Shown: positions 1 to 8,491 of the stretch, one piece after another
Layout of the letters: each line of letters begins with the position of its first letter
Numbering within the stretch: the stretch's first letter is position 1
Origin: Elusimicrobiota bacterium
Lineage (GTDB): Bacteria > Elusimicrobiota > Elusimicrobia > F11
DNA length: 64,000 bases
Reading direction: 5' to 3'
NCBI GenBank assembly: GCA_022072025.1
Contig: JAJVIP010000002.1
Coordinates: 225,356 to 289,355, forward strand
Made by a program: the position numbers and the translations under genes
The notes under the pieces: model-generated
Databases searched by the model: none
Seen by the model: only the letters and a program-made list of their open reading frames with translations
Told to the model about the DNA's origin: nothing

Positions 1-57
1 GGTGAAGTTAAAAGGATTGTGGGGATTTATAAAAGCGTATCGCAACACCCAGAATGA
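1..57 (+). CDS. 3' end of an upstream gene (partial, unidentified)
   Basis: Frame 1 is open from the window edge and ends at TGA 55-57 after 18 codons, with C-terminal residues IYKSVSQHPE. The stop overlaps an ATG at 54 (ATGA), the arrangement seen at other junctions in this operon, so this is probably the last part of the gene preceding crtP. Too little is present to assign a family. Confidence 0.45.
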   Translation, partial: GEVKRIVGIYKSVSQHPE

Positions 58-71
58 AGAGCGAGGAAGTC

Positions 72-1580
72 ATGGAAAATAAAAACAAGAAAGTTGTTGT
101 TGTTGGCGCGGGGTTGGGAGGTCTATCGGCGGCTGTTTCTCTTCTGAGCGAAGGGTTTCAAGTCGACATTTATGAAAAAAACGAACGGGTCGGCGGAAAA
201 TTAAACATTTTAAAGCAGGACGGATTTACATTTGATTTAGGTCCCTCCATTCTGACCATGCCGCATATTTTTAGAACGCTCTTCACCCGCGCAGGGAAAC
301 GCATGGAAGATTATGTGCCGATTCAAGAAGTGATCCCGCACTGGCGGAATTTTTTTGAGGACGGCACGATTTTTGACTTTACTTCCGACATTCGACAGAT
401 GGAGGTGGAACTGGGGAAAATTCCCGGCGGGGGGACAGAGGGATTCTTTAAATTTCTCGAATATTCAAGACAACTTACCAAACTCACTGAAGAAGGATAT
501 TTCGCGAAAGGGTTGGACAATTTTTGGGAATTGGTTCGGTTCTATGGGCCCCTAAAAAGTTTACGCGGCTTTGATGTTTTTCGAACACTTGATCAAGGCG
601 TTCGGCATTTCGTGAAAAACGAAAAGTTGGTAGATGCTCTTAATTATTTCATCAAATACGTCGGGTCTTCTCCCTATGATGCCCCTGCTTTGCTCAATTT
701 GATGCCCTACATTCAATGGGGATATGGGTTGTGGTATGTGAAGGGCGGCCTTTATAACTTAGGAGTTGGAATGGAACGGTTGCTCAAAGAATTGGGCGGC
801 CGTGTCCATACCAATTGTGAAGTGGTGGGGGTGGAGCGGTCTGGTGGACGGGTTCAGTCCATTGTTCTCAAAGGAAATGAAAAAGTTACGGCTGATTTAT
901 TCGTATCCAACATGGAGGTGATTCCGGCCTACAGGGATCTCTTTAATGAGTCGCCGGGATTTCTAAAGACCTACGAGAAATTTGAGCCGGCCTGTTCGGG
1001 TCTCGTGCTTCATTTGGGAGTGAATCGGATCTATCCAGAGCTCGCACACCACAATTTCTTCTATGCCCAAAATGCAAAAAAACATTTTGACACGTTATTC
1101 CATAGACAAGACTTGTCTCAAGATCCCACTATTTATCTTGTCGCTCCATGCAAGTCGGATCCCTCGCAGGCTCCAGAGGGATGCGAGGTCATAAAAATTC
1201 TTCCCCATATCCCTCATTTACGGGACGAGAACCCCTTTACCAGAGAAGATTATTTGGCCCTTCGAGAACGCCTGCTCGTGAAGTTGGAAAGAATGGGACT
1301 CACCAATTTAAGGAAACACATAATCACCGAAGACATGTGGACTCCACATGATATTCAACAACGATATTATTCCAACAAAGGGGCGATCTATGGCGTTGTG
1401 TCTGATCGCAAGAAAAATTTGGGATTCAAGGCGCCCCAAAGAAGTGAAACCTACAAGAACCTTTATTTTGTTGGGGGAAGCGTGAATCCAGGCGGCGGCA
1501 TGCCGATGGTGGTTCTCTCCGGTCAGTTGGTCCGTGATAAAATTCTCCAAGACAGCGCCTCAGGTCGCCATTCATCCTAA
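72..1580 (+). CDS. crtP: 4,4'-diaponeurosporene oxygenase (CrtP-like)
   Basis: FAD-dependent carotenoid oxidase of the phytoene desaturase superfamily; CrtP oxidises the terminal methyl groups of C30 diapocarotenoids at the membrane. The N-terminus carries the dinucleotide-binding motif VVGAGLGG. Long stretches follow S. aureus CrtP rather than CrtN as I recall them: FDLGPSILTMP, IKYVGSS.YDAPA, SNMEVIP, LAHHNFF and the C-terminal FVGGSVNPGGGMPMV. The ATG at 72 is preferred because GAGG at 63-66 lies 5 nt upstream; an ATG at 54 overlapping the previous stop is the alternative. It is followed directly by DUF2141, crtQ and crtO. crtM and crtN are not in the window and may lie to the left. Confidence 0.88.
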   Translation: MENKNKKVVVVGAGLGGLSAAVSLLSEGFQVDIYEKNERVGGKLNILKQDGFTFDLGPSILTMPHIFRTLFTRAGKRMEDYVPIQEVIPHWRNFFEDGTIFDFTSDIRQMEVELGKIPGGGTEGFFKFLEYSRQLTKLTEEGYFAKGLDNFWELVRFYGPLKSLRGFDVFRTLDQGVRHFVKNEKLVDALNYFIKYVGSSPYDAPALLNLMPYIQWGYGLWYVKGGLYNLGVGMERLLKELGGRVHTNCEVVGVERSGGRVQSIVLKGNEKVTADLFVSNMEVIPAYRDLFNESPGFLKTYEKFEPACSGLVLHLGVNRIYPELAHHNFFYAQNAKKHFDTLFHRQDLSQDPTIYLVAPCKSDPSQAPEGCEVIKILPHIPHLRDENPFTREDYLALRERLLVKLERMGLTNLRKHIITEDMWTPHDIQQRYYSNKGAIYGVVSDRKKNLGFKAPQRSETYKNLYFVGGSVNPGGGMPMVVLSGQLVRDKILQDSASGRHSS

Positions 1581-2036
1581 ATGCGAGGTCGAACCTTTCC
1601 GTCCTGGTTGTTGGCATCACTTCTCCTGACAGCCTCACTGGTGTATGGCCAATCGAATCTTGAAAAAGAAAACCTTACTTTGATTGTTGAAGGCCTTATT
1701 CCAAACACCGGAGTCTTGCGAGTCGCTTTGTTCCAATCTGCCGACGGTTATCCGGGAAACACGAAGAAAGCTTTCTCGATATGCCGGGCAACAGTCACCG
1801 CGACCAGTGAGACAATAACCTTCGAAAATATCCCCCTTGGACCGTATGCCATCAGCGTTTACCAGGATTTGAACAACGATCACCGGTTGAATAAATCACT
1901 CATAGGAATTCCCAAAGAACCCGTTGGGTTTTCCAACGACCCGTCCATGAGAAGAGGGCAACCTCCATTTGAGGACACTGTCTTCTTATTCAATAACCGC
2001 ATGAAAAAAATCGTTATTCACATGAGGACGCGGTAA
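1581..2036 (+). CDS. DUF2141 secreted protein in carotenoid operon
   Basis: A 151-residue protein with an N-terminal Sec signal (SWLLASLLLTASLVYGQ) followed by one beta-rich domain. The pattern VEGLIPNTGVLRVALFQS, then FENIPLGPYAISVYQDLNNDHRLN, is that of DUF2141. The start is contiguous with the crtP stop, and the TAA shares one base with the crtQ start, so the three genes are translated as one unit. Function is unknown. A periplasmic or outer-membrane-facing role in handling the carotenoid product is only an inference from position. Confidence 0.8.
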   Translation: MRGRTFPSWLLASLLLTASLVYGQSNLEKENLTLIVEGLIPNTGVLRVALFQSADGYPGNTKKAFSICRATVTATSETITFENIPLGPYAISVYQDLNNDHRLNKSLIGIPKEPVGFSNDPSMRRGQPPFEDTVFLFNNRMKKIVIHMRTR

Positions 2037-3169
2037 TGCCGGGTTGGAATCATCCTTTGTTTGTCCTTGACTTCAGCATGTGGCTTCACGCGGCGTTTTG
2101 GATGGTGGGCTATCTTGTTTTGTTTCGAATTCGAGAATTGGGGACCCTTGATGGAGGCACCCTCTCAACGAAAACACCAATTTCAGTCATCATTCCCGCG
2201 CGAAACGAGGCGGAACGTTTGCCGACTCTTTTGGCTTCGCTTCAACAGCAGTCCATTCAACCCGATGAAATTATCGTGGTTGATGACCAATCCAGCGATC
2301 GAACCGCTCAGATTGCAACAGAGATGGGAGCCACTGTTCTTTTATCTCAACCTCTCCCTGAAAAGTGGCTGGGGAAACCCTGGGCTTGTTATCAAGGGGC
2401 TCTTTGCGCCAAAGGTGAGGTTCTCGTTTTTCTGGATGCGGACATCGCGCTTGAAAAAGAAGGGCTAGAAAAAATGGTTGCTGTGCAACACAAGAAGGGG
2501 GGGGCTCTCTCCATTCTTCCCTATCACACGATGGGGACTGTTGTAGAGCAATTCTCCGCCTTCTTTAATTTAATTCAGGCCGCGGGTTCGACTGCCTTCA
2601 CTTTAATGGGCCCAAGATTCGCTCACCCCAAGCCATTTGGCCCGGTGCTTGTGATCTCCAAAACAGATTATTTTAAATTCGGAGGCCACGAGGCCGTCAA
2701 AGGTAGTGTGGTGGAAAATTATTCTATGGCCGAGTACTTTTACAAGAACGGGATTTCCTTAAACTGTTATGTCGGGAGAAACGTTGTTAATTTCAGGATG
2801 TATTCAGGCGGTCTCAGCGATATTGTGGGCGGCTGGAACAAGTCTTTCTTGTCAGGGGCCAAAGGAACCCCGCCTGTCGTGTTCTTTGGTCTTTTCCTCT
2901 GGTTAACGGGATGCCTTGGGACAGCTCGGCACCTTGTGACTTCTCTATTGATGGGAAAAGGCGCGGAGCTTCCCTTGCTTTTGATTTTTTATGGATTGTA
3001 TGTTTCTCAAATTCACCGGTGGTTGACCAGACTGGGAACATTTCGCCTTCTGACATCAATTTTCTTTCCTATTCCGGCGGTATTTTTTGTTTTGGTGTTT
3101 TTAAAGTCCACACTTTTTTCGTCGATTTACCGTTCCGCTATCTGGAAAGGAAGAAAAATTCCTTCATGA
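2036..3169 (+). CDS. crtQ: Diaponeurosporenoate glycosyltransferase (CrtQ-like, GT2)
   Basis: Family 2 glycosyltransferase that in the staphyloxanthin pathway esterifies glucose to diaponeurosporenoate. After an N-terminal membrane segment comes the GT-A core: SVIIPARNEAERLPTLL, IIVVDDQSSDRTA and the metal-binding FLDADI. The CrtQ-typical EKWLGKPWACYQGA follows, with hydrophobic segments in the last ~110 residues. Length (377 aa) fits the family. It starts on the last base of the DUF2141 stop and ends in an ATGA overlap with crtO. Substrate identity rests on the gene neighbourhood. Confidence 0.85.
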   Translation: MPGWNHPLFVLDFSMWLHAAFWMVGYLVLFRIRELGTLDGGTLSTKTPISVIIPARNEAERLPTLLASLQQQSIQPDEIIVVDDQSSDRTAQIATEMGATVLLSQPLPEKWLGKPWACYQGALCAKGEVLVFLDADIALEKEGLEKMVAVQHKKGGALSILPYHTMGTVVEQFSAFFNLIQAAGSTAFTLMGPRFAHPKPFGPVLVISKTDYFKFGGHEAVKGSVVENYSMAEYFYKNGISLNCYVGRNVVNFRMYSGGLSDIVGGWNKSFLSGAKGTPPVVFFGLFLWLTGCLGTARHLVTSLLMGKGAELPLLLIFYGLYVSQIHRWLTRLGTFRLLTSIFFPIPAVFFVLVFLKSTLFSSIYRSAIWKGRKIPS

Positions 3170-3648
3170 GAGTTTTTGTTCTTCCCACCTTTGCCACCAT
3201 CGTTGTTGATGTCTGTGTTTGGTTTCTTCTCCATATGGGAATTTCAAAATGGATTACAAGTTGGGAGAGGGAAAAATTCAATCCTGGCAGCTGGCTTTAT
3301 CGTGAACGCGATTGGGAGCAAGGAGGGATGAGATACCAAAGAGTGTTTATGGTTCGTTACTGGAAAAAATGGCTACCCGACGCGGCCCCCTGGTTCAAGG
3401 GTGGATTCCCCAAGAAAGGCCTTCGTTTATTAACGCAGGATTTTATACAAACATTTATTATTGAAACCTGCCGGGGAGAATTAACTCATTGGATTTCTAT
3501 GGGAATCGCACCCATTTTCTTTTTATGGAATGCCCCCTGGGTTGGAAGCGCCATGATCATTTATGCGGTGGCGGCCAACCTGCCTTGTATCATCACCCAA
3601 CGTTACAACCGAATTCGCCTTTCACGTTTCTTGGTTAAGTCAGCTTAA
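3166..3648 (+). CDS. crtO: Glycosyl-diaponeurosporenoate acyltransferase (CrtO-like)
   Basis: A 160-residue membrane acyltransferase that finishes staphyloxanthin-type pigments by acylating the sugar. The region IIETCRGELTHWIS near residue 105 and ITQRYNRIRLSRFL at the C-terminus match S. aureus CrtO, which has about 165 residues. Two hydrophobic segments are evident. The start at 3166 gives a 4-bp ATGA overlap with crtQ; upstream in-frame codons belong to a shadow of crtQ. It is the last gene before the tRNA-fMet region. Confidence 0.85.
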   Translation: MRVFVLPTFATIVVDVCVWFLLHMGISKWITSWEREKFNPGSWLYRERDWEQGGMRYQRVFMVRYWKKWLPDAAPWFKGGFPKKGLRLLTQDFIQTFIIETCRGELTHWISMGIAPIFFLWNAPWVGSAMIIYAVAANLPCIITQRYNRIRLSRFLVKSA

Positions 3649-3660
3649 TTTGATTCCATC

Positions 3661-3680
3661 CCGATCAGTAATCCGTTTAG
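3661..3680. repeat. GATCAG motif, copy 1
   Basis: CCGATCAGTAATCCGTTTAG, 60 nt upstream of tRNA-fMet. The first 15 bases match the copies at 9740 and 10048 exactly; the second half-site is degenerate. Confidence 0.5.
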
Positions 3681-3705
3681 TTCTTTTCCGACGACAATAA
3701 ACTCC

Positions 3706-3735
3706 TTCCCGAAACCCTTGGGACTCTGCTACAAT
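3706..3735 (+). promoter_or_regulatory. Possible tRNA-fMet promoter
   Basis: TACAAT at 3730-3735 lies 5 nt upstream of the tRNA 5' end, the right place for a -10 box. The best -35 candidate, TTCCCG at 3706-3711 with an 18-nt spacer, is weak. Confidence 0.35.
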
Positions 3736-3740
3736 CCGTC

Positions 3741-3816
<76 letters not shown>

Positions 3817-3831
3817 TTTCAAAAAAATCTC

Positions 3832-3871
3832 AATCCCGCCAAAAAGAACTCAATTCCCCTTAGTAATCAGC
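3832..3871. repeat. Diverged end repeat, copy 1
   Basis: Forty bases beginning AATCCCGCCAAA, 18 nt after the tRNA end. They align with 12506-12545 (35/40 identical), where they also follow a short remnant of the tRNA 3' end. The pair probably marks outer boundaries of an older, larger insertion. Confidence 0.55.
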
Positions 3872-3976
3872 GACATTTCAGCGATCGTATTTCCCTGAAT
3901 TCCCATCGCACCAAATTCTTCATCACTTCCCATTTTTGTCCCGTTTAGTCCAATTTATGCCCATTTGGTCATGGAC

Positions 3977-3996
3977 CCGATCAGAAATCCGATCAG
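3977..3996. repeat. GATCAG motif, copy 2
   Basis: CCGATCAGAAATCCGATCAG, about 160 nt downstream of the tRNA 3' end. The preceding ~45 bp (ending ATTTGGTCatggac) resemble the bases preceding the copy at 10048, so the conserved unit is longer than the motif. It could be a recombinase arm site or an element-borne operator. Confidence 0.6.
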
Positions 3997-4121
3997 TTTG
4001 GTTACCATACAAGTGGTCTGAATATGCGAGGGGGGGGCAGCTGTCGCAGTGTGGCAATCAATAAAATCCTTATATGACGGCAATCATATCTCCCCTCCTT
4101 GTTCTTTCATAGAAAGAACTT

Positions 4122-4739
4122 ATGGAACGTTTGTCATTTATTCTGACCATATTCTTTATGTTGCTGGGGCCGTTCAAAATCATTCCGGCTTTTGCCGGGT
4201 TAACGAAGGGAATGGATCTCCAGTTCAAACGGGCCGTAGCAATTCAAGCGGCAACGATCGCCTCTGTGCTCTGCGCCTTTGTGGTGATTGCTGGTACGGC
4301 GCTTCTTAATAAGTATCGCATCAGCATTGATGCTGTGCGGATAACAGGAGGATTGGTCTTATTACTTGCGGCATTAAACGCCATCTTCACAAAAGGATAA
4401 CCGTCGACTCCAGTTTCCGATACAACCAAGCCGATTCAACTCGCTGTTTCACCAATGGCTGTTCCAATCATCGTACCCCATGCGGGCATCGCCGCCATGT
4501 TGATATTCGTTTTGCATGCCCCGCATTATCCTGGAATGCTGAGACTCGTCCTCGTTAGTGTCGCGATCATGATGATTTTGGATTTTCTGACCATGTACTT
4601 TATCGACCAAATCTTGATGATACCGGCATTAACTCTCGTTCTTACGGTGCTTGGATCCGTCCTAATTTTTATGCAGGCCTGTTTGGCGACACAGATGATA
4701 CTGGTGGGACTGGGCTTGTTGAAACCCGTCAATTTTTAG
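4122..4739 (+). pseudogene. MarC-family membrane protein with an in-frame stop
   Basis: One reading frame runs 4122-4739, interrupted only by TAA at 4398-4400. The first half has the MarC-like start MLLGPFKIIPAFAGLTKG and a segment ITGGLVLLLAALNAIF. After the stop the same frame continues through PMAVPIIVPHAGIAAM, where MarC proteins have their conserved PLA.PL..GPG stretch, and ends with two more hydrophobic segments. Total length (205 codons) and about six membrane segments fit the family. There is no frameshift, so this is a single nonsense change, a sequencing error, or two separately made halves with an ATG at 4455. Confidence 0.7.
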
Positions 4740-4768
4740 TTGGTGAAATTTAAATAGGAGGCGTGAGT

Positions 4769-5980
4769 ATGGGAAACGTAACGATTGAGGATAAACAAAC
4801 ATCGTCAATAAAGGAAACGACGATGCAAAATACGAAATTGAGCACCGTTCCATTGAATTGGAAAGAGGTGTACTACACCAATTGTCCCCTCGTCTCGGCA
4901 AGCAATGTTGATCAGGAATTGGGATGGACCAAAGAGGAGTACAAGAAAATAGGGGTGAAGTACGCGTTTCTGCGCTCTGCACGCGAAAACGATTGGTATC
5001 CCCATTACATCCACAATCTGGACAACATGATCCGTTTCGGCGGCTTGTTTCCTCCTATTAATGTTCATGCTGACATTCGCAAAACCAGGCTCCTTGGGGT
5101 GACGCAAGTCTACGAAGGTGGCGTCATGATGGTACGCGCCAAGGACGATATTTATCGGATGGTTGAGCTGAAGGGTAAAAAGATTGGTCTGTCGAAGAGC
5201 ATGAATAGAATTAAGAATGACTGGTGGAGGATCCAAGAAGAACAAGGCATTGAGCTGATGCTCCGAATAAACGGCATGACTCGCAAGGATGTCGAGATCG
5301 TCGAATTCCCATATGCCGATGACTGGTATAACAATCCCTCCATGTTGGATCCGATGGAAAACCCGTCAGAATTGTGGCTGAAGCGTGATCATAAACATGA
5401 TTTGGCCTTCCGTCCGCTGGAAACTGCGCTGGAGAAGGGCATCGTGGATGCCATTTACAGTCAAAGTAAAGTTCTAAGTTGTCTCTCAGAGTTAACCGGT
5501 AAATTCAAAGCAATTGAAGATTTGTCTAGATATCCGGACTGGACCCTGCAAGTCGCCAACGTTCCTGCCGTCATCACCTGCACCGACGAGATGGCGGAAA
5601 AGCACCCCGAGCTTGCCGTGACATTTATGAAAGGCATGATCAAGGTGGGGCGCTGGTCTAATGAGCATAAGCATGCCGCAGCAGCGATTCTCGACAAGCA
5701 GACCTTCTATCGGGATGTTGAAGATACCTACGAAGGAATCAGGCGGGTCGATATGGTGCCTAATCTGTCTCCACAAAATCTTGCTTCTGTTGAGATAGGA
5801 AAGAACTTTATGTTGAGTCATGGATACATCAAGAACGACTTTGACGTGAAGCAGTGGGCAGCTCCGGAGTTTCTGGAGAAAGCGGCTCGAGAATTATTGG
5901 AAGAAGAGTGGAAGAAAAAAACCACGTTAAAGCTTCCTGAAACAGCAGCGCTCTTGCAATCCAAGCAGCAACTGGGCTAG
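4769..5980 (+). CDS. DszB-like sulfinate desulfinase / SsuA-like fold protein
   Basis: About 403 residues with the periplasmic-binding-protein fold of the NitT/TauT group but no signal peptide. It resembles DszB, the 2-(2'-hydroxyphenyl)benzenesulfinate desulfinase, more than transport proteins: YYTNCPLV near the N-terminus (DszB TYSNCPVP), IRFGGLFPP (TRFGGEIPP), TRLLGVT, KKIGLSKS and a C-terminal KQWAAPEFL (DQWAAPEFL). The DszB catalytic residues Cys27, His60 and Arg70 correspond to C39, H79 and R89, with the His-Arg spacing of 10 preserved. ATG 4769 has AGGAGG 7 nt upstream; a GTG at 4763 is less likely. A rhodanese follows 16 nt later, suggesting sulfur release or transfer. The substrate is unknown and need not be biphenyl. 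Confidence 0.75.
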   Translation: MGNVTIEDKQTSSIKETTMQNTKLSTVPLNWKEVYYTNCPLVSASNVDQELGWTKEEYKKIGVKYAFLRSARENDWYPHYIHNLDNMIRFGGLFPPINVHADIRKTRLLGVTQVYEGGVMMVRAKDDIYRMVELKGKKIGLSKSMNRIKNDWWRIQEEQGIELMLRINGMTRKDVEIVEFPYADDWYNNPSMLDPMENPSELWLKRDHKHDLAFRPLETALEKGIVDAIYSQSKVLSCLSELTGKFKAIEDLSRYPDWTLQVANVPAVITCTDEMAEKHPELAVTFMKGMIKVGRWSNEHKHAAAAILDKQTFYRDVEDTYEGIRRVDMVPNLSPQNLASVEIGKNFMLSHGYIKNDFDVKQWAAPEFLEKAARELLEEEWKKKTTLKLPETAALLQSKQQLG

Positions 5981-5996
5981 TGAGAGGGACATTAAA

Positions 5997-6581
5997 ATGA
6001 CAACCAAAGAAAATGAGAATGGAAATCCGATGTGTTGTGCGCCGGGCGATCTAACGTCATGCTTGCCAAAACCCGGGGCAGAGATTGCGAACGGAAAACA
6101 AACAGTGCTGAATCTTTATCTAACGGCGAAAGAGGCCTACGAAAAATGGCAGGCCGAGCCAGAGAAGGTAAAGATTGTTGATGTTAGGACACCAGAGGAG
6201 TATCTCTTTGTCGGCCATCCAGAAATGGCGTGGAAGATACCTGTCGCAACTCAATCTTATGAATGGGATGCTGAAAAGAAGAAATTTCCGATGAATCCCT
6301 TGCCTGATTTCGTGTCCAGAGTGAGCAAGGTGGCAAAGAAAGACGAAACGCTTTTGCTGATGTGTCGGTCCGGTGGCCGCAGCGCGCTTGCTGTCAACCT
6401 TCTCGCCAAAGCCGGGTTTAAGAATGTTTACACCATTATTGACGGCATGGAAGGAGACGTTGTTGCGGACGTGAATAGTGTGTTTTTGGGGCAGCGCCAT
6501 ACGAACGGCTGGAAAAATTCAGGGTGTCCCTGGACGTACAAACTCACTCCCGACCGGATGTTGCTCCCGAATGGTCAATAA
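5997..6581 (+). CDS. Rhodanese-domain sulfurtransferase
   Basis: A 194-residue single rhodanese domain of the cytoplasmic type. VKIVDVRTPEEYLFVGHP starts the domain near residue 58, and the active-site loop CRSGGRS places catalytic cysteine at C123. An N-terminal extension holds three cysteines (C13, C14, C22) and the tail has GWKNSGCPW. Rhodaneses move sulfane sulfur through a Cys persulfide. It lies 16 nt after the DszB-like gene with its own GAGAGGGA ribosome site, and a DUF202 membrane protein follows, so the three probably form one sulfur-handling operon; that is inferred from order alone. Confidence 0.88.
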   Translation: MTTKENENGNPMCCAPGDLTSCLPKPGAEIANGKQTVLNLYLTAKEAYEKWQAEPEKVKIVDVRTPEEYLFVGHPEMAWKIPVATQSYEWDAEKKKFPMNPLPDFVSRVSKVAKKDETLLLMCRSGGRSALAVNLLAKAGFKNVYTIIDGMEGDVVADVNSVFLGQRHTNGWKNSGCPWTYKLTPDRMLLPNGQ

Positions 6582-6607
6582 ATGGAATTTAAGAGGAATA
6601 AAAACTA

Positions 6608-7036
6608 ATGAGCGAAAAAATTGTCGGAGACAGCGAGAACATCGACCGCGCACAACTGCAGACCACTATGGCGGTACTAAGGACAATCATGGCGGCGGAT
6701 CGATCGCTCATGGCATGGGTTCGCACAGGTCTTTCACTGATTACCTTTGGCTTTACCATTTATAAGTTTCTTCAATTCGAAAGGGAAACACTCATCGCCT
6801 CAGGTCAAGCGATAGTTGGTGTGTCGAGTTCGAAAACCGTCGGTCTTTTTATGATAGGGGTGGGAATCCTCAGCTTGATTATGGGAACGGTGGAAAATAT
6901 TTTTACCGTGAGGAGCTTGACAGGGCGAGAAGCGATTTCCCATCCGCGTTATTCGCTTCTCATGGCAGGGATAATTTTGATCCTTGGCCTTGTGATATTC
7001 ATAGGAATTTTATTAAAGCTAAAAGGTATCAGTTAA
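6608..7036 (+). CDS. DUF202 (YidH-type) inner-membrane protein
   Basis: 142 residues. The N-terminal LRTIMAADRSLMAWVRTGLSLI corresponds to the DUF202 signature (N.LA.ERT.LAW.RT), followed by three hydrophobic segments at about 35-55, 75-95 and 115-138. Function is unknown. It lies 26 nt downstream of the rhodanese gene on the same strand and closes the plus-strand half of the island, convergent with the outer-membrane gene ending at 7103. Confidence 0.8.
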   Translation: MSEKIVGDSENIDRAQLQTTMAVLRTIMAADRSLMAWVRTGLSLITFGFTIYKFLQFERETLIASGQAIVGVSSSKTVGLFMIGVGILSLIMGTVENIFTVRSLTGREAISHPRYSLLMAGIILILGLVIFIGILLKLKGIS

Positions 7037-7102
7037 TATAATTCTCTGTCGCACCCATTAAAAATTCCATTCTGTACTATGCCGATTTTTCCAAAGCGTC
7101 GG

Positions 7103-8491
7103 TTAGAATGAAAATCCGTAGTCGAAGGTCACAAAAGGCTGGATCTGCGGTTCCATGATCGTGATCTGTTCTGTACCGAGGATAACTTCCTCGCTTCCAC
7201 TTAATGGTTTCCAAGCGGTCACACCAATTTTCATCGCCAGACCCTTCTGAGGAACTCCGCCGAAAGGAATTACCAGAGCTAAATCACCTGCGAGTACATC
7301 CTGGTTCGATTTAACATCTCCAGTTGTGGTTTGATTAGGAACAAGAAAACCTTCTTGACGTCTTCCAAGGCGGATTTCGGCCATGAGGCTTGCCCCCGGC
7401 AATCCTTCCCAGCCAGGATAGTAGTGTGCTGCTGGTCCAACGGTTAAGCTGCGTTGAAACTCGTCCCATCCTTCCGGTGCGTCTTTTGGCATTTCGCCGC
7501 CAGTGAACACACTGGTTAAGCCCCATCGCCATTTTGGACTCCACGACCAACGGCTCGGAGCCAACCAAGCCAGATCACTTCGCACTCCGAAGTAAGGAAC
7601 CTCGGCACCAAGACTCAATACGATGTCGTGGCCTCGATCATCCGAAGAAGGTGCAGGGACAGAGTCATCCTCCAAAAGTGTCAGCCATCCGTAACCATAA
7701 GTGGAGCCAATCTTGTGGCCCAAATCGAGAGCGACGGGCCCTGCTTTAAATCCGATGACGGAATAAACACCCTCTTCCTGATGAAAGGTATTGTCAACGA
7801 CATGTCCTGTGTCACCAGCAGAACGTGCTTCTCCTCGGAAGCCCGTATAGAGAGTGACCTTTTTTGGATGCCATGAGCCATACGCACCGGCGGAGAGTTC
7901 CGCTTGACCCGCCGTGGTCACCAACCCCTGAATTGGAAACCACATGCCCCATTTGTTCTTTCTATCCAGATGCGAGAAATAATTGAAGGAAACCAATGGG
8001 CCAAGGTCGAGCCGACTTATATCTTCATAAGCGAGGTTGACTGGATTATTTTGAATAACCTCGTGGATTCCATTTTGTATCGCGGCTCCATTTAATTCAC
8101 CCGTTCGACGCAAAACGACGCCGAAGAGAAATTCCCGAGCATCTCCCTCTTTCTCCTTTGAAAAAATCCATCGACGAGAAAAGGACAAGGTCATTTGATC
8201 GATTCGGCCTTCTTCAGCCAGATCATTTTGACTGGTGGGACCTTTATCGGTTAAGGCGCTCAAATTGAGATTCAAGAATAAGTTGTTGGTTACACGGAAT
8301 CCAAAAGCTGTTTCTGTCGTACGATAGTCATCCTCATTCTTATCCAAGAGCCCAAAAAAGTCGTTGCCAAATCGAGCATAGAAATGAGGAAGTTTCCCAG
8401 GGGCTGGAGCCGCCGGTGTGCCGGCCAGCTCAGCCCAAAGAGGAAATTGACAAAGAAAAAAAACAATTAAACCTAAGCTTATTTTTTTCGT
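7103..8491 (-). CDS. Outer-membrane beta-barrel-like protein, probable ACG start
   Basis: Residues 49-462 are a beta-strand-rich protein ending in VTFDYGFSF, a terminal-Phe outer-membrane signature. No ATG, GTG or TTG gives a signal peptide; the first usual start is TTG at 8347. The frame is open further upstream to ACG at 8489-8491, which is followed by KKISLGLIVFFLCQFPLWAELA, a clear Sec signal, and preceded by AGGAG (8499-8503) at the ideal 7-nt distance. The real start is therefore probably ACG, either a non-canonical start or a mutated ATG. It is 21 nt downstream of another outer-membrane gene. Family not recognised. Confidence 0.65.
   Translation of the reverse strand, partial: TKKISLGLIVFFLCQFPLWAELAGTPAAPAPGKLPHFYARFGNDFFGLLDKNEDDYRTTETAFGFRVTNNLFLNLNLSALTDKGPTSQNDLAEEGRIDQMTLSFSRRWIFSKEKEGDAREFLFGVVLRRTGELNGAAIQNGIHEVIQNNPVNLAYEDISRLDLGPLVSFNYFSHLDRKNKWGMWFPIQGLVTTAGQAELSAGAYGSWHPKKVTLYTGFRGEARSAGDTGHVVDNTFHQEEGVYSVIGFKAGPVALDLGHKIGSTYGYGWLTLLEDDSVPAPSSDDRGHDIVLSLGAEVPYFGVRSDLAWLAPSRWSWSPKWRWGLTSVFTGGEMPKDAPEGWDEFQRSLTVGPAAHYYPGWEGLPGASLMAEIRLGRRQEGFLVPNQTTTGDVKSNQDVLAGDLALVIPFGGVPQKGLAMKIGVTAWKPLSGSEEVILGTEQITIMEPQIQPFVTFDYGFSF

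Noticed and set aside
4763-5980. ABC transporter substrate-binding protein
   Set aside because: The fold is right, but there is no signal peptide or lipobox, no permease or ATPase gene nearby, and the DszB catalytic residues are conserved.
7534-8095. Plus-strand open frames opposite the outer-membrane gene
   Set aside because: The minus strand carries a coherent beta-barrel protein with a signal peptide; the plus frames are its antisense shadow.
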